DNA from: Candidatus Galacturonatibacter soehngenii
GTDB taxonomy: Bacteria; Bacillota; Clostridia; Lachnospirales; Lachnospiraceae
DNA length: 64,000 nucleotides
Assembly: GCF_008830185.1 (NCBI RefSeq)
Contig: NZ_WAGX01000007.1
Location: forward strand, 1 to 64,000
Direction of reading: 5' to 3'
The notes below the pieces were generated by a model. It made no database searches. It was not told the origin of the DNA and worked only from the letters and a program-made list of their open reading frames with translations. Made by a program: the position numbers and the translations under genes. Positions 30,729-39,677 of this stretch are shown here, piece after piece. Within the stretch, counting starts at the first letter, position 1, and every line of letters begins with the position of its first letter.

Positions 30729-31706
30729 ATGAATTATATAGTTCTAGATTTGGAATGGAATCAATGTCCAGATGGGAAGGAAAATGAAAATAAAAAACTT
30801 CCATTTGAGATAATTGAAATTGGTGCGGTTAAACTAGACTCAAATTTTCATAAAATAAGTGAATTTAGTGAATTGATTAAACCATGTGTATATGGAGAAA
30901 TTCATTATAAAACAAAGGAAGTCATTCAATTAAACATGGAGGAATTAAATTCTGCAAAGACTTTTACACAAGTCTGTCAATCATTTCTTAAATGGTGTGG
31001 ACAAGATTATATTTTTGCGACTTGGGGAAGTATGGATCTAACAGAACTTCAAAGAAATATGAAATATTACGGCTTGAAGTATGAATTTAACTATCCTTTA
31101 AAATATTATGATATTCAAAAAGTATTTAGTCTATTTTTTGAAGAGGCAAAGGCTAAAAGAACATTAGAATATGCAGTTGTTTATCTAAATATTAAACGAG
31201 AATATGATTTTCATAAAGCAATATACGATGCTTACTATGCTGGAAAAATATTAAGTTTAATTGATTCGGATTTTTTACAGAATAATGAATCAATTGATTA
31301 TTATAAACCGCCTCAATCAAGAGAAGATGAGATTTTTATCCAATATAAAAGATATAGTAAGTATGTTTCAAAAGCATTTGCCTCAAAGGAAGAAGCAATG
31401 TCAGATAAAGAAGTCACTAGTATGAAATGTCATTGCTGTAATCGAAATCTTAAGAGAAAGATTAGATGGTTTTCTATTAATTCGAAAATACACTATGCAC
31501 TAGGTTATTGTGAAGAACATGGGTATATGAAATGTAAAATAAGAATGAAAAAAAACGACGAAGATAAATATTTTGTCATTAAGACAATAAAGGCTGTTAA
31601 TGAAGAAGAAGGTTTATTAATTCGAACAAAAAGAGAAGATTTAAGATTAAAGAGAAGGTTAAAAAGGAAAAACAAAAAAGAACATCCAAGTGAATTTAAT
31701 ATATAA
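30729..31706 (+). CDS. DEDDh 3'-5' exonuclease with C-terminal cysteine-rich domain
   Basis: This 325-residue protein has an N-terminal RNase T/DnaQ-type exonuclease fold: VLDLEWN (first D and E), IEIGAVKLD, TWGSMDLTEL, and HKAIYDAYYAG with the final H and D. ATG at 30729 follows AGGTGG. The C-terminal ~100 residues have CHCCNRNL followed by CEEHGYMKC, a likely zinc-binding module, then a very basic tail that could bind nucleic acid. Such a tail is unusual. The substrate is unknown. It ends in a convergent terminator with dacF. Confidence 0.82.
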   Translation: MNYIVLDLEWNQCPDGKENENKKLPFEIIEIGAVKLDSNFHKISEFSELIKPCVYGEIHYKTKEVIQLNMEELNSAKTFTQVCQSFLKWCGQDYIFATWGSMDLTELQRNMKYYGLKYEFNYPLKYYDIQKVFSLFFEEAKAKRTLEYAVVYLNIKREYDFHKAIYDAYYAGKILSLIDSDFLQNNESIDYYKPPQSREDEIFIQYKRYSKYVSKAFASKEEAMSDKEVTSMKCHCCNRNLKRKIRWFSINSKIHYALGYCEEHGYMKCKIRMKKNDEDKYFVIKTIKAVNEEEGLLIRTKREDLRLKRRLKRKNKKEHPSEFNI

Positions 31707-31709
31707 TTA

Positions 31710-31751
31710 AAGAAGAAAAGTAATTTCAATTATGAAATTACTTTTCTTCTT
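31710..31751. terminator. Bidirectional terminator
   Basis: An 18-bp perfect stem (31710-31727 with 31734-31751), 6-base loop and A/T-rich ends. It lies between converging genes (exonuclease and carboxypeptidase) and can serve both strands. Confidence 0.85.
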
Positions 31752-33181
31752 TATCTAAAATCAAAGTCATTAAATTTTCTACTCAATCTTCTGTTTCTTC
31801 TAATTCGCCTGCGTCTAAAAAAATGATAGTTTCTAAATAAAAAGATGAATAAAATTAGTAATAAAATTAAAACGAATATTATAATAATGGTTGCAATGAT
31901 TTGTGTTTTTGAAAAAATAACAACCTTTTTATCTGTATTATTGGATTTTGTTTCTTCGGGTGTAGCATCCTTTTGCGTACTAAAATTAAAATCTGGGATA
32001 TTAAGATTAGTCAATTCAATTGTTGTTGAGCCAATCTCCTTACCACCATAGGAATAGGATAAAGTAGCAAATGAGTTGCTTCCATCATTCGTGTAATTTA
32101 AAACAGATTTAGCATCAGAAAAAGCTGCCGTATTTGGAAGAATGATTTCACCATTTTTATTAATCTGTATCATAGAATCTGTGTTTCCAAATATAGTTGA
32201 TTCGGTGTCATAAAAGCTTGCATTTTGAATCGTGTAATTTTTTTCGTTATCTGATATGTTTAATATTTGAAAGTTTTCAAAGCCCCAGTCAAATAGCTTG
32301 GCCGTTTCTGTAAATTGAAAAGGAGATTCTGTCTTCATGATTACACAAACCAATTCTAAGTCACCACGTTTTGCAAACGTTACTAATGTTTGTCTAGCAA
32401 CATTTGTATAACCTGTTTTTCCACCAATGCAGTCTGGATAGGCGTATAATCTTTTTGGAAGCATCTTATGGTGATTTGATAAGGGTCTGGACTCTTCTTG
32501 GAGATTGGTAGGCGGTATAGTATAAGTTGTTGTTGCAGTAATGGTTCGAAATGTTTCATTTTGCATAGCTGCTCTTCCAATTAAAGCTAAATCATAAGAA
32601 GAAGAATAATGAGTTTCATCAGGTAGTCCATTTGCATTGCTAAAATGTGTGTTTTTACATCCCAATTCCTCTGCTTTTTTATTCATCATATCTGTAAAGC
32701 CCTCAATGCTTCCGCCAACATGCTCAGCAACAGCATTTGATACCTCATTGGCACTTTCAAGCATAATTCCATATAAACACTGCTCCATCGTAAGCTGTTC
32801 CCCTTCGGTTATACCGATATGACTACTTCCACGCTCAATTGAGAATACAGCATTTTTAGAAAAAGTAACAATCTCATCTAGACTACTATTTTCAAGAGCA
32901 AGAAGTGCGGTCATTATCTTGGTTGTACTTGCAGGGTAAAACTCTTCATTAATATTCTTTTCATAAAGAATGGTTCCTGTATTGATATCCATTAATATGG
33001 CTGACTCAGCCTCTACATGTGGGCCAGAAGGCCACACTGTGGATAAATCAGTTTCCTCTTCAGAAGTATTCTCAATTGATTGCTCTGATTGTGTGTTGGC
33101 TGTGGCAAAGGCTGGTAATATATTTGAAAATAATGTAATCGAAAGAAGTACACTACATAATAAAAGCTTTCGTTTTTTCAT
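31751..33181 (-). CDS. dacF: D-alanyl-D-alanine carboxypeptidase (penicillin-binding protein 5/DacF type)
   Basis: This 476-residue wall enzyme trims the terminal D-Ala from stem peptides. A signal peptide (about 1-28) precedes the catalytic domain. The SxxK motif is S85-TTK88, SxN is SANEV, and KTG is GGKTGYT. A C-terminal transmembrane helix (about 430-455) followed by a basic tail anchors it. The C-terminal region before the helix matches the family's second domain. dacF versus other DacA paralogs is not decided from sequence alone. Confidence 0.9.
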   Translation of the reverse strand: MKKRKLLLCSVLLSITLFSNILPAFATANTQSEQSIENTSEEETDLSTVWPSGPHVEAESAILMDINTGTILYEKNINEEFYPASTTKIMTALLALENSSLDEIVTFSKNAVFSIERGSSHIGITEGEQLTMEQCLYGIMLESANEVSNAVAEHVGGSIEGFTDMMNKKAEELGCKNTHFSNANGLPDETHYSSSYDLALIGRAAMQNETFRTITATTTYTIPPTNLQEESRPLSNHHKMLPKRLYAYPDCIGGKTGYTNVARQTLVTFAKRGDLELVCVIMKTESPFQFTETAKLFDWGFENFQILNISDNEKNYTIQNASFYDTESTIFGNTDSMIQINKNGEIILPNTAAFSDAKSVLNYTNDGSNSFATLSYSYGGKEIGSTTIELTNLNIPDFNFSTQKDATPEETKSNNTDKKVVIFSKTQIIATIIIIFVLILLLILFIFLFRNYHFFRRRRIRRNRRLSRKFNDFDFR

Positions 33182-33285
33182 TTTTAAATCTCCTCATAAT
33201 TCATATAGTCCTTATTCATTATAGGGTATTTTTCTATACTTCGCAATTATAAATCAACTTATTCACAAAAAAAACAAAATAGTAT

Positions 33286-33313
33286 TTGACAAATAAAATC
33301 AAAGGTGTATAAT
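33286..33313 (+). promoter_or_regulatory. Promoter of the PII/Amt locus
   Basis: Perfect TTGACA (33286-33291), 16-base spacer, perfect TATAAT (33308-33313). The start of transcription, near 33320, is just a few bases before the terminator at 33327, so most transcripts would stop unless something prevents hairpin formation. Confidence 0.85.
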
Positions 33314-33326
33314 TAAATCAAAGAAC

Positions 33327-33371
33327 AAAGGCGTTTCTTAATGTTAATATTAAGAAACGCCTTTTTGTTTT
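33327..33371 (+). terminator. Leader terminator upstream of glnB
   Basis: A 16-bp perfect stem AAAGGCGTTTCTTAAT (33327-33342) with its complement (33349-33364), 6-base loop, then TTGTTTT. It lies between the consensus promoter and the glnB start and looks like a regulated leader. Confidence 0.85.
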
Positions 33372-33441
33372 ATACTTATAATATGTGCATTTATGTAAGT
33401 TCTATTTTGTTATCTTTATTATCTTATGAGGAGGTATTATT

Positions 33442-33780
33442 ATGAAGAAGTTAGAGATTATTATTAAATCAGAAAAACTAGATGATTTAAAAAGTATTCT
33501 TGATGAATGCAACGCCAATGGACTTATGATTACGAATATTATGGGATATGGTAATCAAAAGGGTTACAAGCAAATTTACAGAGGAACCGAGTATAGTGTA
33601 AATTTACTTCCAAAAATTAAAGTTGAGACTGTAGTTGCCACAGAGTTATCGGAAAAGATTATTGAAAGAGTAACCAAAGAAATTAATACAGGAAATTATG
33701 GAGATGGTAAGATTTTTATTTACGATGTGGAAGATGCAGTTAGAATTCGTACAGGTGAGCGTGGGCATGATGCTCTATAG
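33442..33780 (+). CDS. glnB: Nitrogen regulatory protein PII
   Basis: This 112-residue signal protein senses 2-oxoglutarate, ADP/ATP and often gates AmtB. The T-loop carries YRGTEYSVNLLPK with Tyr51, the site uridylylated in proteobacteria, and the C-terminal signature is TGERGHDAL. It sits directly before amtB, as GlnK-type PII proteins do. The symbol may be glnK in some schemes. Upstream and downstream lie hairpin terminators. Confidence 0.93.
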   Translation: MKKLEIIIKSEKLDDLKSILDECNANGLMITNIMGYGNQKGYKQIYRGTEYSVNLLPKIKVETVVATELSEKIIERVTKEINTGNYGDGKIFIYDVEDAVRIRTGERGHDAL

Positions 33781-33837
33781 GGATGTTAAAGTTATAAAAT
33801 TATTTGAATTAAATCAATTTATTAAATGTTATCGAAG

Positions 33838-33882
33838 AAGATAATTAACCAAGATGTAAGTCGAGGTTAATTATCTTTTTTT
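33838..33882 (+). terminator. Terminator between glnB and amtB
   Basis: A 13-bp stem AAGATAATTAACC (33838-33850) with GGTTAATTATCTT (33865-33877), 14-base loop, and a T-run to 33882. It precedes the amtB ribosome binding site by only a few bases, so it may regulate amtB readthrough. Confidence 0.8.
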
Positions 33883-33899
33883 AAGAGGAGGAAATAAAA

Positions 33900-35117
33900 A
33901 TGAATGATGTTTCGTTATTATTAAATGTTGTTTGGACAATGATTGCAGCAATACTTGTTTATTTTATGCAAGCAGGTTTTGCCTTGGTAGAGACTGGTTT
34001 TACAAGAGCTAAGAATGCAAATAATATTCTTATGAAAAATATGATGGATTTTGTAATAGGTACTATTTTTTATTTTGTATTAGGTTTTTCAATTATGTTT
34101 GGTACGTCAGCAGGAGGTGTAATTGGAACTTCAGGTTTTTTTAATCCTACCAGCCTTGCAGATGCAGATGGTTTATTTAATGGATTACCAATTGGTGTAT
34201 TTTTAATTTTTCAAACTGTATTTTGTGCTACGTCAGCGACCATCGTATCAGGAGCAATGGCAGAGAGAACTAAATTTATTTCATACTTGTTCTATAGTGC
34301 ATGTATTAGTATTTTTATTTACCCAATCACTGGTCACTGGATTTGGGGAGGCGGCTGGTTAGGAGAACTTGGTTTTCATGATTTTGCGGGTTCAACAGCA
34401 GTTCATATGGTTGGTGGAGTTTGTGCATTAGTCGGAGCAAAAATACTAGGTCCAAGAATTGGTAAGTATGATAAAGATGGAAAAATAAATGTTTTTCCTG
34501 GTCATAATATTCCATTAGGAACACTAGGTGTATTTATTCTTTGGTTTTGTTGGTTTGGATTTAATTGTGGTTCAACTGTTTCTGCCACAACAAGTTTGGG
34601 TGATATTGCTATGACAACAAATATTGCAGCAGCAGCAGCTACTATGGCTACACTCATAATTACATGGGTAAGATATGGAAAACCAGATGTATCTATGACT
34701 CTAAATGGTGCTTTAGCCGGCCTTGTGGCTATTACAGCAGGATGTGATGTCGTAACAAATTACGAAGCAATGTTAATTGGAGTAATTGCAGGTATATTTA
34801 TTGTATTTGTTATTGAATTTGTGGATAAAAAATTAAAAATTGATGACCCAGTTGGAGCAATAGGTGTGCATGGAGCTTGCGGCTTTTTAGGTACGGTATT
34901 AGCTGGTGTATTTGGGGAAGGAGTTTCTCTTTTGACACAATTTATTGGTGTACTTTCTGTTCTTGCATATGTATTAGTATCAGCCTTTATTATATTTACT
35001 ATTATTGATAAAACAGTTGGATTACGCGTTTCACCAAAAGAAGAAGAAGAAGGGCTAGATATCCATGAACATGGTTCAAGTGCCTATGCAAACTTCAGAT
35101 TACATGATGATAGATAA
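33900..35117 (+). CDS. amtB: Ammonium transporter
   Basis: This 405-residue Amt/MEP family channel has about eleven helices. Diagnostic segments are QAGFALVETGFTRAKNANNILMKN (first helices), GHWIWGGGWL, and the pore histidines in DFAGSTAVHMVGG and GVHGACGFLGT. The C-terminal tail is short and cytoplasmic, where PII would bind. Its partner glnB is 119 bases upstream. Confidence 0.95.
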   Translation: MNDVSLLLNVVWTMIAAILVYFMQAGFALVETGFTRAKNANNILMKNMMDFVIGTIFYFVLGFSIMFGTSAGGVIGTSGFFNPTSLADADGLFNGLPIGVFLIFQTVFCATSATIVSGAMAERTKFISYLFYSACISIFIYPITGHWIWGGGWLGELGFHDFAGSTAVHMVGGVCALVGAKILGPRIGKYDKDGKINVFPGHNIPLGTLGVFILWFCWFGFNCGSTVSATTSLGDIAMTTNIAAAAATMATLIITWVRYGKPDVSMTLNGALAGLVAITAGCDVVTNYEAMLIGVIAGIFIVFVIEFVDKKLKIDDPVGAIGVHGACGFLGTVLAGVFGEGVSLLTQFIGVLSVLAYVLVSAFIIFTIIDKTVGLRVSPKEEEEGLDIHEHGSSAYANFRLHDDR

Positions 35118-35180
35118 AATAGATGAATATACTCCGTAATTAAAAGTAATAAATTTTATTATAATAATCCTCGTTATTAG

Positions 35181-35209
35181 TTGACAAAATAATATATATA
35201 TGTTAGTTT
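35181..35209 (+). promoter_or_regulatory. Promoter candidate upstream of MATE gene
   Basis: Perfect TTGACA (35181-35186), 17-base spacer, then TAGTTT (35204-35209). The -10 is weak. It would produce a leader of about 105 bases containing the hairpin listed next. Confidence 0.4.
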
Positions 35210-35242
35210 AATGAGGTTGAAAATAATAAAAAAATTGCTTTG

Positions 35243-35299
35243 AGCTATAGCTTTTCCTGTTTCTGATTTATAAACAGTTGAAAATCTATAGCTTTTTTT
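35243..35299 (+). terminator. Long hairpin terminator before MATE gene
   Basis: AGCTATAG (35243-35250) with CTATAGCT (35286-35293), extended by TTTTC/GAAAA and CTGTTT/AAACAG, then T7. It may end amtB transcription or act as a leader attenuator of the MATE gene. Confidence 0.7.
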
Positions 35300-35322
35300 G
35301 ATGAAAGGAGTATAGAAAAATT

Positions 35323-36669
35323 ATGAAAGAAAATTCCATTCATATGATGGAAAGTAAGAATATATTTCATTTGTTACTATCAATGGCTATTCCACCCATG
35401 TTGTCCATGCTGATTCAGTCATTGTATAATATTGTTGATAGTATATTTGTAGCTCAATTAGGTGAGGAAGCCTTAACTGCTGTTTCCATTGCATTTCCAT
35501 TGCAAAATCTGGTATTAGCCGTTGCAGTTGGATTAGGAGTAGGTATTAACGCATGTATGGCAATTAATATGGGAGCAAAAAATAAAGAAGAAGTTAATAA
35601 GACAGCAACAAATGGAATCGTATTAACACTATTTCATTCCTTTTTATTTGTAATAATTGGGTTGTTTTTTGTAAAGCCTTATTTACAATTTTTTACAAAC
35701 AATAATCAAGTATTTCAATGGGGAATGGAATATAGCCAAATCGTAATATGTTTTTCTTTTGGAAGTATGTTACATATTAACATAGAAAAAATGTTTCAAG
35801 CATCTGGAAAAATGGTAATTCCAATGATTTTGCAAGGAGTAGGGGCAATTGTTAACATCATTTTAGATCCAATTTTAATATTTGGAAAATTTGGCATACC
35901 TGCTCTTGGTGTAAAGGGAGCAGCAATAGCAACGATAATAGGGCAAATGAGTTCTTTTATATTAGCACTTATCATGTTTTTAAAAACAGAAAAAGATATT
36001 CATGTTAGTATCAAAAAATACCCGCCAAATGCTTCCTTGATAAAAAAAATATATTCCATTGCAGTCCCTTCAGGGATCATGATGTCACTACCTTCCATAT
36101 TGGTTAGTGCCTTAAATGGAATTTTAGGAGCTTTTTCTCAGACAGCAGTAGCAGTCTTTGGATTATATTACAAAATCCAGACATTTGTATATATGCCTTC
36201 CACAGGAGTAATTCAAGGAATGCGACCGATTATTTCCTTTAATTACGGGGCAAAAAGGTATGATAGAGTAAAAGATGTAGTAAGAAGTAGTTTGTTTGTA
36301 GTAGCTGGAATTATGACGTTAGGAACTATTTTCTTTCTCAGTGTACCAGAACTTATTTTATCGATGTTTCATGCAACACAGCAAATGAATGATATAGGAA
36401 TTTACACCTTGAGGATTATTGGATGTGGGTTTATATTTTCTGCTGTAGGTGTGATTTGTTCAGGTGTGTTTGAGGCTTTAGGGAAAGGAAAAGAATCATT
36501 GATGATATCTTTGTTAAGACAATTAGTTATTATAATCCCATTATCTTATCTTCTTGGAAGAGCAATCGGAATACATGGTGTATGGATATCCTTTCCTATA
36601 GCAGAAATAATAGCAGCACTTGTTTCAGTTGTATTGATAAAAAAGGAATTTAATAAATTTGACAGTTAA
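35323..36669 (+). CDS. MATE family multidrug/Na+ efflux transporter
   Basis: This 448-residue protein has the twelve hydrophobic helices of MATE transporters and two similar halves. The first helix region reads LLLSMAIPPMLSMLIQSLYNIVDSIFV, with the typical N-x-x-D motif, and the second half PFLI/VSALNGILGAFSQTAV. Such pumps export cationic drugs or metabolites using Na+ or H+. Ribosome binding site GAAAGGAG supports the start. The substrate is unknown. Confidence 0.92.
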   Translation: MKENSIHMMESKNIFHLLLSMAIPPMLSMLIQSLYNIVDSIFVAQLGEEALTAVSIAFPLQNLVLAVAVGLGVGINACMAINMGAKNKEEVNKTATNGIVLTLFHSFLFVIIGLFFVKPYLQFFTNNNQVFQWGMEYSQIVICFSFGSMLHINIEKMFQASGKMVIPMILQGVGAIVNIILDPILIFGKFGIPALGVKGAAIATIIGQMSSFILALIMFLKTEKDIHVSIKKYPPNASLIKKIYSIAVPSGIMMSLPSILVSALNGILGAFSQTAVAVFGLYYKIQTFVYMPSTGVIQGMRPIISFNYGAKRYDRVKDVVRSSLFVVAGIMTLGTIFFLSVPELILSMFHATQQMNDIGIYTLRIIGCGFIFSAVGVICSGVFEALGKGKESLMISLLRQLVIIIPLSYLLGRAIGIHGVWISFPIAEIIAALVSVVLIKKEFNKFDS

Positions 36670-36802
36670 TATCTAATGAAATATAAAATAAGTATATTGT
36701 TAGCATAGATAGAATGATATAATAGATAGAATAATAAATAGTTTAGCTAAGGATAAAATGTTTTTAGTGTTTATTCCTTTTAAATTTGTTTTAGGGAGGA
36801 GC

Positions 36803-36823
36803 ATGATTCTTTTTGAAGGTTAA
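36803..36823 (+). CDS. Possible 6-codon leader ORF overlapping CheR start
   Basis: ATG ATT CTT TTT GAA GGT TAA follows GGGAGGA at good spacing and ends 11 bases inside the CheR-like gene in another frame. Its ribosome binding site is better placed than that for the CheR start (TTG at 36813). It could couple or limit translation. Only the sequence suggests it. Confidence 0.3.
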   Translation: MILFEG

Positions 36824-37622
36824 CAATAAAGATTTTTATCGAATTACAAGTTTTATTAAACAAAATTATGGAGTGGATTTAAATCAAAAGAGAACAGTGG
36901 TAGAAGAAAGCTTAGATAAAATTCTACTTAATTGTAATTTTACAGATTTAGATCAACTTCTTAATGTGCTTGAAAAAAAGAATGATGAGATTATAAATTC
37001 GAAAGTGATAGGTTTACTCTTAACAAATTATACTTACTTTCTACGTGAACCATCTCATTTTGAAATACTTAGCGAAGTAATCTTACCCAAAATTTATAAC
37101 AATGGTAATAAAAAAAAGGGAATAAGGGTCTGGTCAGCAGCAACTTCATCCGGACAGGAAGCATATAGTATTTTAATGGCTGTTTTAAATTTTCTAAAAG
37201 AAGAAATTAGGGATTGGAATGTTGAAATAATAGCAACTGATGTTTCCCAAGCAATGATAAAAAAAGCGAAAGCGGGAATCTATCAAAAAGAAGAGGTAGA
37301 AAAGATACCAGATGATTGGTTACAGCATTATTTTAATGTCTGCATCGATGGAAGTTATAAAATAAAGGATTCTTTAAAAGAATATGTAAAATTCAAACTA
37401 CTTAATTTGCTATCAGATTTTGAATTTGAAAAGTTATTCCAAGTAATATTTTTAAGAAATGTACTTATATACTTTGATAGTGAATTGATAGAACAAATTG
37501 TGGATAAGGTTGCAGATTTTTTAGAAGTAGGTGGATATTTATTTATTGGTTTCACTGAGACGATAGAGATTAAGTCAAGCAAATTAATTTGTATTCAACC
37601 ATCGGTTTATAGAAAAATTTAA
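36813..37622 (+). CDS. cheR: CheR-type protein methyltransferase
   Basis: This 269-residue protein has the CheR N-terminal helical domain (about 1-85), including GVDLNQKR, then the SAM domain with RVWSAATSSGQEAYSIL, IATDVS and VIFLRNVLIYFD. CheR methylates glutamates of chemoreceptors. The start is TTG at 36813, following a poorly spaced site, and a short alternative ORF overlaps it. No chemoreceptor or other che gene is in the window, so it is an orphan; the substrate may be different. Confidence 0.85.
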   Translation: MKVNNKDFYRITSFIKQNYGVDLNQKRTVVEESLDKILLNCNFTDLDQLLNVLEKKNDEIINSKVIGLLLTNYTYFLREPSHFEILSEVILPKIYNNGNKKKGIRVWSAATSSGQEAYSILMAVLNFLKEEIRDWNVEIIATDVSQAMIKKAKAGIYQKEEVEKIPDDWLQHYFNVCIDGSYKIKDSLKEYVKFKLLNLLSDFEFEKLFQVIFLRNVLIYFDSELIEQIVDKVADFLEVGGYLFIGFTETIEIKSSKLICIQPSVYRKI

Positions 37623-37658
37623 AGAAAAATGAAGCGCAGTACCGCTTCATTTTTCTTT
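37621..37658. terminator. Bidirectional terminator between cheR and V-ATPase operon
   Basis: A perfect 16-bp stem (37621-37636 with 37643-37658) around CAGTAC, with A and T tracts inside the stem ends. It serves converging genes. Confidence 0.9.
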
Positions 37659-38274
37659 ATTTTGTATGTGTTCTTTTAATAACTTTTAACCTGGTAAATT
37701 CTTCACGCTCTTTTTCTTCCAAAGCATTTTGGATACTGGTCGTTAAAGCTTCATAATAAGGAATGGTTATATTCTTTAATGCATTTGCTCTTTTTTGCGT
37801 TTTCTTAATATTCGTAGCCAAACGATATGCAGCATTTTCAATCATAGAAAGATTAATGGTGAGATGTTTTACTTTTTCAAAGCATTCTCTGGCTAAGTCA
37901 AGAGATTCTCTTGTACTATAAAAGGCATAAGTCGGTTTTGCATCCGTTCGTTCATATTGAACCAATGGAATTTCAGTTCCCATAATGCTACGAGTTTTAA
38001 TTGTAACTGAGTTCTCAACTGGAATGGTGGTTGAGATTTCTTCTACATAGTTAATCCCAAGCTCCATATTTGCTCGCTGCAATGCTTTGTAAGCAGTTGT
38101 AAAGGTAATATCTATCTCAGATTGAATGTCCTTTGCTTTATCAATCAGTTCCATCAGCTCGCGAATTAATATATTTCGCTTTTTGTCCATGAGCTCATAG
38201 CCTTGTTTTGCAAGAACAAGAGAGTTTTTTGCCAATATTAAATTACCCTTTGTGGGAAATGTATTTGGATCCAT
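37657..38274 (-). CDS. atpD: V/A-type ATP synthase subunit D
   Basis: This 205-residue coiled-coil central rotor shaft subunit has the conserved N-terminal FPTKGNLILAKNSLVLAKQGYELMDKKRNIL, of long helical character. It ends the nine-gene operon. Subunits D and F form the shaft transmitting rotation from A3B3 to the membrane ring. Confidence 0.95.
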   Translation of the reverse strand: MDPNTFPTKGNLILAKNSLVLAKQGYELMDKKRNILIRELMELIDKAKDIQSEIDITFTTAYKALQRANMELGINYVEEISTTIPVENSVTIKTRSIMGTEIPLVQYERTDAKPTYAFYSTRESLDLARECFEKVKHLTINLSMIENAAYRLATNIKKTQKRANALKNITIPYYEALTTSIQNALEEKEREEFTRLKVIKRTHTK

Positions 38275-38285
38275 TTAATCACCTC

Positions 38286-39665
38286 TTATTCTGCAGCTAC
38301 ATAATATTTATCTAATATCTTTGTATCAATTCGATCTAATTCTTCTTTTGGTAGAAGACCTAAAAGCTTCCAACCCAAATCAAGCGTTTGTTCAATGGTT
38401 CTATTTTCATTTGGTCCTTGCCCAACATATTCTTTCTCAAAAGCAATACCAAATTTTAAGTATTTTTTATCAATTGGTGATAGTTCATCTTCTCCAATAA
38501 CAGATGCAAGAGCTCTTGCCTGACCAACCTTTGCATAGGAAGAAAATAACTGATTTGCCACATCTTGATGATCTGCTCTTGTATAACCTTCACCAATACC
38601 ATCTTTCATCAAACGAGAGAGGGAAGGAAGTACATTAATTGGAGGATAAATTGCCTGACCATGCATGACTCTGTCAAGTACAATTTGACCTTCTGTAATA
38701 TATCCAGTTAAGTCAGGAATTGGGTGTGTGATATCATCATTTGGCATTGTTAAAATTGGAATCTGGGTAACAGAACCATTCACACCTTTTACAATACCTG
38801 CTCTTTCATAAATGGTAGCAAGCTCACTGTAAAGATATCCAGGAAAGCCTTTTCTGGATGGAATTTCCCCTTTAGAGGAGGATACTTCACGCATTGCTTC
38901 TGCAAAGGAGGTCATATCGGTTAAAATAACAAGGATATGCATTCCCTTATCAAATGCAAGGTACTCTGCAAGTGTTAAAGCAACTTTTGGTGTAATTAAT
39001 CGTTCTACAACCGGATCGTTTGCCAAGTTTAAAAACATAGCAACGTGTTCGGATACACCACTTTCTTCAAAGGTACGACGGAAGAATTCAGCAACATCAT
39101 ATTTTACACCCATTGCTGCAAATACAATAGCAAATTCTTCATCTGAATTTTCACCAAGCGAGGCTTGCTTTACAATCTGAGCTGCAAGTTGATCATGTGG
39201 TAATCCGTTTCCTGAAAAAATAGGAAGCTTTTGCCCACGTATTAAAGTGGTAAGCCCGTCAATGGCTGAAATACCCGTATTGATATAGTTACGAGGGTAT
39301 TCTCTTGTAACAGGGTTGAGTGGAAGCCCATTAATATTTCTTTTGACATCTGAAACAACAGGTCCTAAGCGGTCGATTGGCTGACCAATACCATTAAAGG
39401 TACGCCCTAGCATACTAGTAGAAAGGGCAATTTCCATTGGATGTCCCGTAAGTTTTGTATGGGTATTTTTAAGGGACATGTTTTCTGTTCCTTCAAATAC
39501 CTGAATGACTGCCTTATCGTCATATATTTCAACAATACGGCCCAGCTTTTTTTCTTTTCCTTCTACTGTAATTTCAACAATTTCTTCAAATGCGGCATCT
39601 TGAACACCTTCTAAAACGATAAGGGGGCCGTTAATTTCGCTAAGTCCTAAATATTCAATTGACAT
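38286..39665 (-). CDS. atpB: V/A-type ATP synthase subunit B
   Basis: This 459-residue non-catalytic subunit of the A3B3 head lacks a Walker A P-loop in the usual place ([16 protein letters not shown]) and is typical of regulatory B subunits. Conserved segments MAIEYLG, ERAG and [17 protein letters not shown] are present. It sits 12 bases after A and before D. Confidence 0.97.
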   Translation of the reverse strand: MSIEYLGLSEINGPLIVLEGVQDAAFEEIVEITVEGKEKKLGRIVEIYDDKAVIQVFEGTENMSLKNTHTKLTGHPMEIALSTSMLGRTFNGIGQPIDRLGPVVSDVKRNINGLPLNPVTREYPRNYINTGISAIDGLTTLIRGQKLPIFSGNGLPHDQLAAQIVKQASLGENSDEEFAIVFAAMGVKYDVAEFFRRTFEESGVSEHVAMFLNLANDPVVERLITPKVALTLAEYLAFDKGMHILVILTDMTSFAEAMREVSSSKGEIPSRKGFPGYLYSELATIYERAGIVKGVNGSVTQIPILTMPNDDITHPIPDLTGYITEGQIVLDRVMHGQAIYPPINVLPSLSRLMKDGIGEGYTRADHQDVANQLFSSYAKVGQARALASVIGEDELSPIDKKYLKFGIAFEKEYVGQGPNENRTIEQTLDLGWKLLGLLPKEELDRIDTKILDKYYVAAE

Positions 39666-39677
39666 ATGATAACCTCC

